Shown here in pieces: positions 36,024 through 44,896 of a stretch of DNA of 64,000 nucleotides. The translations under genes and the position numbers were made by a program. Numbering within the stretch: the first letter of the stretch is position 1; each line of letters opens with the position of its first letter. The notes beneath the pieces were generated by a model, which saw only the letters and a program-made list of their open reading frames with translations, did no database searches and had not been told where the DNA came from. The stretch is from Mycobacterium genavense ATCC 51234. GTDB lineage: Bacteria > Actinomycetota > Actinomycetes > Mycobacteriales > Mycobacteriaceae. The stretch covers positions 496,001-560,000 of the forward strand of contig NZ_JAGZ01000002.1 of NCBI RefSeq assembly GCF_000526915.1. Reading direction: 5' to 3'.

Positions 36024-36809
36024 TCAACTCGTCAGGGCGTCGGGGTGACGCGCCAGGGCACGGCGCGCGTAGTAAGCGAAGTTGGCCTGGCTGCGCTTGG
36101 GTGTCAGCGTCCAGTCGTGAGCCTCGCGCGCCAGCGCCTCGGGCAGCGGCTTGATCCGGCCCGCGGCCATCGCCGCCAGCTGCAGTTTGGCCGCGCGCTC
36201 GATCAGGACGCCCAGCGAGCAGGCTTCCTCGATGCTGGCGCCGGCGATCACCTGCCCGTGATGGGCCAGCAGCACCGCCTTCTTGTCACCGAGCGCGGCG
36301 CTGATGATTTCGCCCTGCTCGTTACCGACCGGTACGCCCGGCCACTCGGCGAGGAACGCGCAGTCGCCGTAGAGCGGCGTGGTGTCCATGTGGGAGACCA
36401 CCAGCGGGACCTCCAGCATCGACAACGCCGCCACGTGGAACGCGTGGGTGTACACAATGCATTGCACGTCGGGTCGCGCGCGATAGATCCAGCTGTGAAA
36501 ACGGTTGGCGGGATTGGCCATTCCGTCTCCGTCGAGCACGTTGAGGTCCTCGTCGACCAGCAGCAGGTTGTCCTCGGTGACCTCGTCGAACCCGAGGCCC
36601 AGCCGTTGGGTGTAGTAGGTGCCCTCGTCTTCGGCCCGGGCGGTGATCTGTCCGGCCAACCCGGAATCGTGCCCGGCGTCGAACAGCGCCCGGCAGGTCA
36701 GCGCGAGCTTCTGGCGGGTGGTCAACGCCGAATCGGCGATGTTGGCGGCCAACTGCTGCTCGGCGCGACGCATCAGGTCGGATTTCGAATCGCTGAACGT
36801 GGTTGCCAT
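36024..36809 (-). CDS. Class II aldolase/adducin family protein
   Basis: A 261-residue protein of the fuculose-phosphate aldolase/adducin fold. Likely metal ligands are the His residues in YTHAFHVAAL and LLAHHGQVIAG. SGLAGQITAR matches the family's GN-type substrate loop. It starts at ATG 36807-36809; this codon is inside the left arm of the inverted repeat at 36808-36844. It is the first gene of a two-gene operon with the DapA-like lyase. The unit does not occur between Rv2575 and Rv2576c in M. tuberculosis as I recall it. It is intact. Confidence 0.85.
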   Translation of the reverse strand: MATTFSDSKSDLMRRAEQQLAANIADSALTTRQKLALTCRALFDAGHDSGLAGQITARAEDEGTYYTQRLGLGFDEVTEDNLLLVDEDLNVLDGDGMANPANRFHSWIYRARPDVQCIVYTHAFHVAALSMLEVPLVVSHMDTTPLYGDCAFLAEWPGVPVGNEQGEIISAALGDKKAVLLAHHGQVIAGASIEEACSLGVLIERAAKLQLAAMAAGRIKPLPEALAREAHDWTLTPKRSQANFAYYARRALARHPDALTS

Positions 36810-36844
36810 GACACTAAGCTAGCATTTAGGAAACTTTGTGTCAT
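36808..36844. promoter_or_regulatory. Inverted repeat, probable operator of the divergent aldolase/regulator pair
   Basis: ATGACACTAAG (36808-36818) and CTTTGTGTCAT (36834-36844) are reverse complements at 10 of 11 positions, with a 15-base spacer. The repeat fills most of the 60-base gap between the divergent aldolase and XRE-cupin genes and covers the aldolase start codon. The natural candidate to bind it is the XRE-cupin protein, giving autoregulation and control of the operon. Confidence 0.65.
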
Positions 36845-36869
36845 TGGTCTAGCGAACGGAGGCACCGCC

Positions 36870-37388
36870 GTGACTGCCCTGCTGCGTGCGGTCCGCAGGC
36901 AACGCGGCCTGACCCTCGAGCAGCTCGCCGCCCAGACCGGGCTGACCAAGAGCTATCTGTCCAAGATCGAGCGCGGGCACAGCACGCCGTCCATCGCGGT
37001 GGCCTTGAAGGTCGCCCGGGCACTGCGGGTCAATGTCGGGCGACTGTTCTCCGACGAGGCGGCGCAGGAGAAGATCACCGTCGACCGCGCCGCCGGGCCC
37101 GACGGCGAGCGCTACCGGGTGCTGGCGTCGGCGCTGCTCGGAAAGTCCATGTCGCCGTTCGTCGTTCGGCCGACCGCACACGCGGCCGACAACTCACACG
37201 TCGAGCACACCGGCCAGGAGTTCGTCTTCGTGCACGCCGGGCGCGTCGAACTCGACTACGGCGACCAGACCATCGAGCTGGGCACCGGCGACAGCGCCTA
37301 CTTCGACGCGTCGGTCAGCCACAAACTCCGCGCGGTGGGCGCGCAGGAGACCGAGGTCGTCGTCATCGCGCACACCGAGCCGCGGTGA
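36870..37388 (+). CDS. XRE-family transcriptional regulator with cupin sensor domain
   Basis: A 172-residue regulator. The N-terminal XRE helix-turn-helix is RGLTLEQLAAQTGLTKSYLS then KIERGHSTPSIAVALKVARA. The C-terminal cupin_2 domain has HTGQEFVFVHAGRVELDYGD, LGTGDSAYFDASVSHKLRA. The cupin probably binds a small ligand or metal. GTG 36870-36872 has GGAGG nine bases upstream. It diverges from the aldolase-lyase operon across the inverted repeat at 36808-36844, so it is likely the local regulator. It is intact. Confidence 0.9.
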   Translation: MTALLRAVRRQRGLTLEQLAAQTGLTKSYLSKIERGHSTPSIAVALKVARALRVNVGRLFSDEAAQEKITVDRAAGPDGERYRVLASALLGKSMSPFVVRPTAHAADNSHVEHTGQEFVFVHAGRVELDYGDQTIELGTGDSAYFDASVSHKLRAVGAQETEVVVIAHTEPR

Positions 37389-37829
37389 TTAACCGGGTTT
37401 GCAGGTGACGGTGGTGGTGGCGTCCGCGTGGGCGACGACCTGGCCGTCCACCGCGATCTCGCAGTGAAACTGCGCCGGGCCGTTGCCGGAATCCGGCCAG
37501 TGCAGCATGCCGCTGGCGCTGATGCTCGCGTACTGGTTCGGGTTCGCCAAGGTGGCGGTGTAGGTCACCGGCGCTCCCCCGCTGAGTGGGGCCTGCACGC
37601 TGCTCATGAACTTCGACGGGTCCGCGCTGTAGGCGGCCTGGCTGGGCGGATCGGAACTCACATAGTTGACGGTGGCGGTCAGATTGTTGGGGCTCGTCAC
37701 GGTGTAGGTCACCTGGTGGCCATCCGCATGCGCGGTCGCCGGGCCAAGAATCGCTCCCCCGACCAGTGCAAACGACGCCGACGCGACCGCGATGGTCCCC
37801 TTTTGCAGGTTCGTCATCACGTTCGTCAT
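37389..37829 (-). CDS. Secreted MmpS-like protein (Rv2576c-like)
   Basis: A 146-residue protein from ATG 37827-37829. Residues about 1-36 are a Sec signal peptide (KGTIAVASASFALVGGAILG, with AHA-D as probable cleavage). The mature part is beta-rich with the pattern of the MmpS/immunoglobulin-like fold (VTYTVTSPNNLTATVNYV, YASISASGMLHWPDSG, a disulphide pair in HCEIAVDG ... VTCKPG). No membrane transporter partner is adjacent. Role unknown. Its stop abuts the convergent regulator stop. It is intact. Confidence 0.75.
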   Translation of the reverse strand: MTNVMTNLQKGTIAVASASFALVGGAILGPATAHADGHQVTYTVTSPNNLTATVNYVSSDPPSQAAYSADPSKFMSSVQAPLSGGAPVTYTATLANPNQYASISASGMLHWPDSGNGPAQFHCEIAVDGQVVAHADATTTVTCKPG

Positions 37830-37918
37830 ATCGAAAACGCTACCGGATTTGTTACCGACGGCTCCGGCGTTCACCGCTTGATATGCCAACGGTCGCCCGG
37901 CTCGGGTATGAAACATCC

Positions 37919-39526
37919 ATGACCGACGACGCCGAACCGGTTGTTCCGGACGGCGCACCGGGCATCACCCGCCGCAAGTTGTTGACCACCAGCGCCACCT
38001 CGGCGGTCGTCGGGATGGGTGTCGGCGCCGGCGTCGGGGTGGGTGCCGCCACGCTGTTGTGGTCCAACTCGCACGGGCCGGCCCTGTTGCGGCAGCCGGA
38101 GCGCAACGGCGCACCGCCCGTGTTCGGGCTACACCTGCAATTCGGCCGCAACGCCGGCACAGAGGTGGTGGTGTCCTGGCACAGCACCGAGGCCGTGCGC
38201 AATCCGCGGGTCATGCTCGGCACGCCGGGGTCCGGCTTTGGCCAGACCGTCGCGGCCGAAACTCTGACCTATCTAGATGGCAAGTCCAACAACGAAGTTC
38301 GCGTCAACCATGCTCGACTGACCAATCTGACGCCGGACACCGACTACGTGTACGCCGCCGTGCATGACGGCGCCGAACCCGAGCATGGCACCGTGCGGAC
38401 CGCGCCGGTGGGCCGAAAGCCCTTGCGCTTCACCAGCTTCGGTGATCAGTCCACCCCGGCGCTGGACCAGCTGCCCGACGGCACGTACGGCACCGACAAC
38501 ATCGGATCGCCCGCCGCCGCCGACACCACGCTGGCGATCGAACGGCTGGGCCCGTTGTTCAACCTGGTCAACGGCGACCTGTGCTACGCCAACCTCGCCC
38601 AAGACCGGGTCCGGACCTGGTCGAACTGGTTCGAGAACAATACCCGTTCGGCGCGCTATCGGCCGTGGATGCCGGCCGCGGGCAACCACGAGAACGAGTT
38701 GGGCAACGGGCCGGTCGGCTACGGCGCGTATCAGACCTACTTCGCGGTGCCCGACTCCGGAGCAAGCCCCGAACTGAGGGGGCTGTGGTACTCGTTCACG
38801 GCCGGGTCGGTGCGCGTGCTCAGCCTGAACAACGACGACGTCGCGTTGCAGGACGGCGGCCATTTTTACATCCACAACTATTCCGGTGGCGAGCAAAAGC
38901 GTTGGCTTACCGCAGAACTCGCGGCCGCTCGGCGCGACCCCGATATCGACTGGCTGGTGGTGTGCATGCATCAGACCGCCATCTCCACCGCCGAGCGGGC
39001 CAACGGCGCCGACCTGGGTATCCGCGAGCAGTGGCTGCCCCTGTTCGACCACTCCCAGGTCGACCTGGTGCTGTGCGGTCACGAGCACCACTACGAACGC
39101 TCGCATCCGTTGCGCGGCACCCTGGACACCGATACTCGCACGCCGATTCCCGTCGACACTTCCCACGACGTGATCGACGCGACTCGCGGAACGGTGCACG
39201 TCGTCGCCGGCGGTGGCGGAACCTCGGCGCCGTCCAACGCGATGCTGTTCCCCCAGCCGCGGTGCCGGGTGATCACCGGCGTGGGTGCGTTCGATCCCGC
39301 GATCGGGCGCAAGAGGCCGCTCTACGTCCTCGAGGACGCCCCATGGTCGGCATTTCGCGACCACGAAAACCCTTACGGTTTCGTATCTTTCGACGTCGAT
39401 CCGGGCCGGCCGGGCGGCAACACCTCGATCAAGGCCACGCACTACGCGCTGCGCGGGCCGCTCGGCGCCGTCGCGGTCGTGGAACAGTTCACCCTGACGA
39501 AGCCCCGGGGGGACAAGCCCGCTTAG
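37919..39526 (+). CDS. Purple acid phosphatase-like metallophosphoesterase, Tat-exported (Rv2577)
   Basis: A 535-residue protein. The N-terminus carries a twin-arginine signal (ITRRKLLTTSATSAVVGMG) followed by a long hydrophobic Gly/Val/Ala stretch. A fibronectin-like N-domain (VVVSWHSTEAVRNPRVMLGT) precedes the phosphatase domain. Metal ligands are in SFGDQSTPALD, VNGDLCYANL, AAGNHENELG, VVCMHQTAIS and LCGHEHHYERS. ATG 37919-37921. Likely acts outside the membrane to release phosphate. The last four bases overlap the convergent Rv2578c. It is intact. Confidence 0.92.
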   Translation: MTDDAEPVVPDGAPGITRRKLLTTSATSAVVGMGVGAGVGVGAATLLWSNSHGPALLRQPERNGAPPVFGLHLQFGRNAGTEVVVSWHSTEAVRNPRVMLGTPGSGFGQTVAAETLTYLDGKSNNEVRVNHARLTNLTPDTDYVYAAVHDGAEPEHGTVRTAPVGRKPLRFTSFGDQSTPALDQLPDGTYGTDNIGSPAAADTTLAIERLGPLFNLVNGDLCYANLAQDRVRTWSNWFENNTRSARYRPWMPAAGNHENELGNGPVGYGAYQTYFAVPDSGASPELRGLWYSFTAGSVRVLSLNNDDVALQDGGHFYIHNYSGGEQKRWLTAELAAARRDPDIDWLVVCMHQTAISTAERANGADLGIREQWLPLFDHSQVDLVLCGHEHHYERSHPLRGTLDTDTRTPIPVDTSHDVIDATRGTVHVVAGGGGTSAPSNAMLFPQPRCRVITGVGAFDPAIGRKRPLYVLEDAPWSAFRDHENPYGFVSFDVDPGRPGGNTSIKATHYALRGPLGAVAVVEQFTLTKPRGDKPA

Positions 39527-40545
39527 AACAGCGTGGGCTGGGCGGGTTCCGGCGGGGCTTTCGGCGCCTGCGCGAACAACCGCTGGTCACCGCTCAGCCG
39601 GTGTTTGGCGATCAGCGGAGCCGTCCGCATCCGCAGCATCTCCCGGTAGTCGGGCGGCAAATACGCTCCGCGCCGGTACAACTCGCGATAACGGCCGACA
39701 AGTTCGGGATGCGAGCGAGCCAGCCAGGACATGAACCAGCCGCGGGTCGAGCGGCGCAGATGCAGACCGAAGACGGTCACGCTGGTGGCTCCCGCGGCCG
39801 CGATCTGACCGAGCAGCCCGTCGAGGTGCTGCTCCGAATCGGTGAGGTGTGGCAGCACCGGCGCCACCATCACATGGCAGTCCAGGCCGGCGTCGCGGAC
39901 CGCGGCGATCAGACCCAGGCGCGCCTGCGGCGTCGGCGTGCCCGGCTCGACGTCTCGGTGCAGCTCCGGGTCGCCGACCGCCAGCGACACCGCCACCGAC
40001 ACCGGAACCTGTTGGGCCGCAACGGTGATCAGCGGCAGGTCGCGTCGCAGCAGGGTGCCCTTGGTCAGGATGGACAGCGGGGTGCCCGACTCGGCGAGTG
40101 CGCCGATGATGCCCGGCATCAGCGCATACCGGCCCTCGGCGCGCTGGTAGGGATCGGTGTTAGTGCCCAGCGCGACGGTTTCGCGTCGCCACGACGGTCG
40201 GCGCAGCTCGCGGCGCAGCACCTCCGCGACGTTGGTCTTGACCACCACCTGGGTGTCGAAGTCGGTGCCGCAGTCGAAGTCCAGATATTCGTGGGTGGGC
40301 CGGGCGAAACAGTAGCGGCAGGCGTGCGAGCAGCCGCGGTAGCCGTTGACGGTGTAGCGAAACGGCAATGCGGCCGCGTCCGGAATCTTGTTGAGCGCCG
40401 TCTTGCACAGCACCTCGTGAAAGGTGATTCCGTCGAACTGCGGTGCGCGCACGCTGCGGACCAGCCCGATCCGCTGCAGACCCGGTAATGCGCCGTCGTC
40501 GACCGGTTCCCCGTTGACGGCGACGGCCTGGCTCGCCCACCGCAT
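39523..40545 (-). CDS. Radical SAM protein of the SPL-like family (Rv2578c)
   Basis: A 340-residue protein with the radical SAM cluster motif in NGYRGCSHACRYCFARPTHE (CxxxCxxC). Further family stretches are ETVALGTNTDPYQRAEGRY, LSILTKGTLLRRDLPLI and VSLAVGDPELHRDVEPGTPT. It resembles spore photoproduct lyase-related radical SAM proteins (Rv2578c in M. tuberculosis); mycobacteria do not form classic endospores, so repair of UV lesions is uncertain. ATG 40543-40545. It is intact. Confidence 0.87.
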   Translation of the reverse strand: MRWASQAVAVNGEPVDDGALPGLQRIGLVRSVRAPQFDGITFHEVLCKTALNKIPDAAALPFRYTVNGYRGCSHACRYCFARPTHEYLDFDCGTDFDTQVVVKTNVAEVLRRELRRPSWRRETVALGTNTDPYQRAEGRYALMPGIIGALAESGTPLSILTKGTLLRRDLPLITVAAQQVPVSVAVSLAVGDPELHRDVEPGTPTPQARLGLIAAVRDAGLDCHVMVAPVLPHLTDSEQHLDGLLGQIAAAGATSVTVFGLHLRRSTRGWFMSWLARSHPELVGRYRELYRRGAYLPPDYREMLRMRTAPLIAKHRLSGDQRLFAQAPKAPPEPAQPTLF

Positions 40546-40603
40546 GCCATCATTCGAATAACTGTTCGATGCAATGTCAAGCGGGCGCCCTACACTTGGC
40601 CGA

Positions 40604-42876
40604 GTGGCGGAGGGGCACTTGTCGAATCCTGAATATGACGGCGAACTGCGGTCCGAACAGAGCTACGTGACCGGGCTGTACGCGCGGCTCGACGCCGAAC
40701 GTGCCCGAGCGAAGGAGCGATACCGCGCGGCATTGCGGGACGGCGGCGAGAGCCTTTCGGATCGGGATGCCCAGGTGCGCGCGGTGGCCAGGGAGGTCAA
40801 GCGGCTGGACGTCGCCGACCACGGGTTGTGTTTCGGGCGCCTGGACGCCCTCTTTGGCGAACGCTCCTATATCGGCCGGATCGGGTTGTTCGACGCCGAC
40901 GACGAGTACCGGCCGCTGCTGCTCGACTGGCGGGCACCGGCGGCTCGCGCGTTCTATGTCGCCACCGCCGCCAGCCCCGAACACATGCGCCGGTGCCGCC
41001 AGTTCCACACCAGCGGGCGGCGCGTGGTCGCGGGCGGCGCGTGGTCGACTTCACCGACGAGGTGTTCGGCCGGCCCGGTGCCGGCGCGCAAGGTGACGCG
41101 GCGCTGCTGCCGGCGGTCAACGCGCCGCGGGGCGAGGGCATGCGCGACACCGTGGCGACCATTCAGGCCCAGCAGGACGAGATCATCCGGCTCGATCACC
41201 CGGTCGTGCTGGTGATCGAGGGCGGGCCCGGGACCGGCAAGACGGTGGTGGCGCTGCACCGCGTCGCGTACTTGCTGTACACCCAGCGCGAGCGATTCGA
41301 GCGTCACGGCGTCCTTGTGGTGGGCCCCAATTCGGCGTTCCTGCGCCACGTCGATCGCGTGCTGCCGTCGCTAGGCGAGTCGAGTGTGGTCTTCATGACG
41401 CCGGGCGATCTGGTCCCCGGCATGCAGATCACCGCCGAGGACACGCCGGAATGTGCGGCGTTCAAGGGGTCGCTGAAAATCCTCGACGTGCTCGCCGCCG
41501 CGATCGCGGATCGGCAACGGCTGCCCGAGCGCCCGCTGGAGATCGAGCTGGCCGACGTCACGATGCGCATCGACGCCGAGATCGCCGGCTGGGCCCGGGA
41601 CGAGGCACGCGGCAGCGGACAGCCGCACAACCAGGCCCGCGCGGTGTTCGTCGACATCCTCAGCTGGGCGCTGACCGAGCGCGATCGCCCGGATCGGCCG
41701 CGGCTGGCTGACTCGAGAGGACCGCACGGCATGGGAGCAACTGCGCTCTGACCTGCTGGCCGCACTTGCGGACAACGACCAGTTCACCGCCGCACTCGAC
41801 CGGCTCTGGCCGATCCTGACGCCGCAGGAGCTGCTGACGTCGCTGTACCTGTCCCCCGAGCGGCTGCATGCCGTGGGTGCGCCCCAGTCGCTGCTGCGTG
41901 TCCAGGGCGATCCCTGGACGGTGTCGGACGTGCCGCTGCTCGACGAGCTGGTCGATCTGCTCGGCCGCGACAAGGCCGCCGAGGCCGCGGCGGCCGGCGC
42001 CGAGCGCGAGCGCAAATACGAGCCGAGTACGCCGCGGGCGTGCTGGACCTGATGGTCGCGCGCGAGGATCTGATGGACGACGAGGACCATCTGATCGCCC
42101 GCGACGTGATCCATGCCGAGGCCCTGGCCGATCGGTTCGTCGAACGTGACACGCGAGAACTCGCCGAACGTGCTGCGGCCGACCGGGATTGGACCTACCG
42201 GCACGTCGTCGTCGACGAGGCCCAGGAACTGTCCGAGATGGACTGGCGGGTGCTGATGCGACGCTGCCCCGGCCGGTCCTTCACCGTGGTCGGCGACCTC
42301 GCTCAGCGCCGGTCGCCGACCGGAGCGACGTCATGGCAGGCGATGTTGCAGCCATACGTTGCGGGCCGATGGGAGTATCGGGCGCTGACCGTCAACTACC
42401 GCACGCCGGCGGAGATCATGGCGGTGGCCGCCGCGCTGCTCGAAGAGTTCGCGCCCGGCGTTCAGCCCCCGGAGTCGGTGCGCGCCTGCGGGGTTCGCCC
42501 TTGGTCCAGGAAGGTCAGCGACGACGAATTAGCCGGTGCGATCGAAGAATTCGTGGATAGCGAAGCCGGTCGCGAAGGTACCAGCATCGTGATCGGACCG
42601 CCCGGCGTGCCCGGCACGGTGCCGGCCTCACAGACCAAGGGCCTGGAATTCGACGCCGTGCTGGTCGTCGATCCGCAGCGGATCCTCGCCGACGGCCCCC
42701 GCGGCGCGGCCGAACTCTACGTCGCACTCACCCGCGCCACCCAGCGCCTCGGGGTGCTGCACCGAGAACCGTTGCCACGGGCACTGTCCGGCTTGGCCGA
42801 ATACGAGACGACCGCTGCGGTGTTGACGGGCCGTCAGAACGGCGGCGGTTGCGCCACGGTCTCCGGCGGTGGCTGA
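40604..42876 (+). pseudogene. helR: HelR-type (HelD/UvrD-like) RNA polymerase recycling helicase, three frameshifts
   Basis: The N-terminus (SNPEYDGELRSEQSYVTGLY) and the body match actinobacterial HelD/HelR proteins, which displace stalled or rifamycin-bound RNA polymerase. Walker A is VIEGGPGTGKTVVAL; the DExx-type motif is VVDEAQELSEMDWR; the C-terminal LEFDAVLVVDPQRI and ELYVALTRATQRLGVLH are conserved. Breaks: a 17-base tandem duplication at 41014-41047; a one-base shift near 41700 (RPRL to WLTREDRTAWEQ); loss of one G near 42020 (KYEP to AEYAAGVLDLM). GTG 40604-40606 is the likely start. The gene is absent at this place in M. tuberculosis, where dhaA (Rv2579) lies. The tail overlaps the next pseudogene by 43 bases. 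Confidence 0.88.
41014..41047. repeat. 17-bp perfect tandem duplication inside helR
   Basis: CGGGCGGCGCGTGGTCG occurs twice back to back (41014-41030, 41031-41047). Deleting one copy restores SGRRVVDFTDEVFG in one frame. An exact 17-base duplication is not a usual read error. Confidence 0.92.
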
Positions 42877-44326
42877 CCGACGGCCTGGGGTGGCGCCCGA
42901 CGCGCGTCGCGATTTTGTCGTCGTTCCGCGGCGACGCGCGCGGCACGGTTTTGCGCGCGGGTACGCGAGCGTCGGGGCATCATCGCGGTCCGGTCGCCGC
43001 AGTAGTCGCGCGGCGCGTCGGCCTCGGGTGCCGGCATCCCGCCCGTCGCCCGACACAGGCTCGGGAAGAGCAGCGCGCTACCCGGGGTGGTGACATATGT
43101 TTGCCCGGCCGGCGATGTCAAGATCACTGTCCCGTCGGGCAACTGCTGGTCGCGCCAACCCCAGAACGTCTTGACCAGATGATGAGTGCGGCAGTAGCAC
43201 TTGATGTTTGACGCATGCGTCGGGCCGCCGTCGGCGTACGGGATCGTATGATCAAGGTCGCACTCGACCGCCGGCCGATCACAACCCGGCCAGCGGCAGG
43301 TTAAGTCGCGCCATCGCACAAAGTCCTGCAGCGCCCGCGACGGCACGTATCCGGGCTCGGGCGGAGCGTCCGCGGGATGGACGAGCGGTACCAGCCTGGC
43401 CGACTTGGCAAGCTCCGCAACGAGTTCCGGGGTGATCAGGCCATCCGAACCCAGCAGGGACGCCGGCGCGGAGCCGGTACCGTCGACGGTGGCCCGCTCG
43501 GCGAGCACATGGATGACCACGGGCGATGCAGCGGGACGCTTACCCGCCGCGCAGTCGGGCCGGCCGCACCGGCAGCCGAGCCGGGAGACCGATGCGGCCA
43601 GCGCCCCGAGCGCGTCGGCCCGGCGCTCCTCACGGTCGCGAGGATCATGCTCACACACCGTGGCGGACAACGCATTCAGGCACTTTTCGAGCGCACGCGC
43701 GTCCGAGCTCAACAGGGATCCGTGAATCTCGGCAATGCCATCCCCGACGCCCGTGATCGATACCTCGCGTGCGGACTGTCGTATCTTGCGCCGCCGGACG
43801 GCGTCGGCGTCGGCCCTCATTACGATCCGGTCAACCTACCCGGCAAAACGACCGTGGGTCATCGACGGCCAGCGCGGCACGTTGACCGCCAGCCGTGCGT
43901 CGACGCTGGCCAGTATCTCGTCGTCGGTCAGCAGATCGGTGCGATAGACGATGGTCTGAAACATCCGGTAGTCGATGTCGCCGGCCTTGAATACCGCCGC
44001 GAGCTTTGGCAGCCGCTCACGCATGGCCCGGGCGTATCGAAGGCGACTTGCCGCCTGGCCCTGACTGATCCGCAATGCCGCAGCGACCTCGGCGGCCACC
44101 GCGTCCATGGTGTCGATCGCCCATTCTTCGGTGTCCGAACAACGCGACAGCCGGTAGGCGAACAACTCGCCGATGTCCTCCAGTTGGGCGGCCGCCGCCC
44201 GATTCTCGAGCCGTGCGGATGAGCGGATCCGATCCACCAAGGCCCCAAGGCCGCGGAATCGCGCGTGGTGGACGGATAGTGCCGTTCGAAGATCTCCTCG
44301 ATCTCTTCGACCCCACCCGAATGCAT
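42834..44326 (-). pseudogene. 13E12-family HNH endonuclease-domain protein, frameshift and amber stop
   Basis: A DUF222 N-terminal region (AIDTMDAVAAEVAAALRISQ, MRERLPKLAAVFKAGDIDYR) followed by a C-terminal HNH domain (RDLTCRWPGCDRPAVECDLDH, then HASNIKCYCRTHHLVKTFWG). The first ATG (44324-44326) gives the family-like VEEIEEIFERHYPST, but a shift near 44246 is needed to reach ALVDRIRSSARLENR. A TAG at 43836-43838 splits the gene in frame between RFAG and VDRIVMRADADAVRRR, where related proteins have Gln or Lys. These proteins occur in many scattered copies in mycobacteria (REP13E12 group). The stop is at 42834. Confidence 0.85.
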
Positions 44327-44449
44327 GTTCGAATGCTACCACGGCTCGCCGACGACTAAGCCCCAGTGGATGGATGACCTCGGCCCAGTGCGGGCCAGTC
44401 AGGTCAACAACTGAAACTCGTGTGGCACAAGTGATTTGATGCCGCGGGC

Positions 44450-44737
44450 TCAGGCCTCCTCGGCCAAGGATGCTTCACCATGGGCGGTCATGGCAGAGCG
44501 ACCGGTCATCAGGCCCATCAGGCCGTCCTGATAGGTGAGCCCGGGCGGTTTGCCCTTGGGAGCGGCCGACAACTCATCGGGCTTGGGCGCCGACTTCGGC
44601 CAGGCCGGCGGTACCGATAGCTATCCCAGCGCGGGCGACGCGCCCAGCGGCGCGCACTCCACCACCACGCTGGAGAAGTCGCGGAACGACTTCACGGTCG
44701 GAGGGGTTGTCTTGCTCTGCGTTTCGGCACCGTCCAC
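44450..44737 (-). pseudogene. Small unrecognised gene (about 95 codons) with an in-frame amber stop
   Basis: GTG 44735-44737 follows GAGGAGACGTCG, a good ribosome-binding site. The frame reads KSFRDFSSVVVECAPLGASP then TAG (44621-44623), and continues open for 56 codons with biased, gene-like sequence (VPPAWPKSAPKPDELSAAPK, YQDGLMGLMTGRSAMTAHGE) to TGA 44450-44452. I do not recognise the family; the P/K-rich middle gives a faint look of LpqN-type proteins, which I do not claim. A good SD plus long open continuation on both sides of one stop suggests a nonsense-mutated gene. The 107 bases from 44343 to 44449 show nothing. Confidence 0.45.
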
Positions 44738-44798
44738 CGACGTCTCCTCACCCGGCAACCAGCGGACAGGCGACGGCGCCTGCCCGCGTGCAATCTTG

Positions 44799-44829
44799 CA
44801 CGACCGTACAATAAGTACGCCCGGTCGTG
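44799..44829. promoter_or_regulatory. Inverted repeat between hisS and the broken small gene
   Basis: CACGACCG (44799-44806) and CGGTCGTG (44822-44829) are exact reverse complements around TACAATAAGTACGCC, which itself contains the small palindrome GTAC-AATAA-GTAC. It lies upstream of the broken small gene (44737) and downstream of the hisS stop (44897), both minus strand. It may be the hisS terminator hairpin or an operator of the small gene; there is no T-run. Confidence 0.45.
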
Positions 44830-44896
44830 GGCGGGTTTGCTGAACATTTGTTGACGGACTTGCTAATTTCCGCCCGTCCAACCGAACCGGCGGCGA

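Noticed and set aside
36024..37388. Long plus-strand frame extending the XRE regulator upstream (to 35985)
   Set aside because: The extension is antisense to the aldolase; the real start has GGAGG at 36870.
42834..44326. HNH gene as an active mobile intron or homing endonuclease
   Set aside because: It is a stand-alone 13E12-type repeat-family gene with no intron or intein borders, and it is disrupted.
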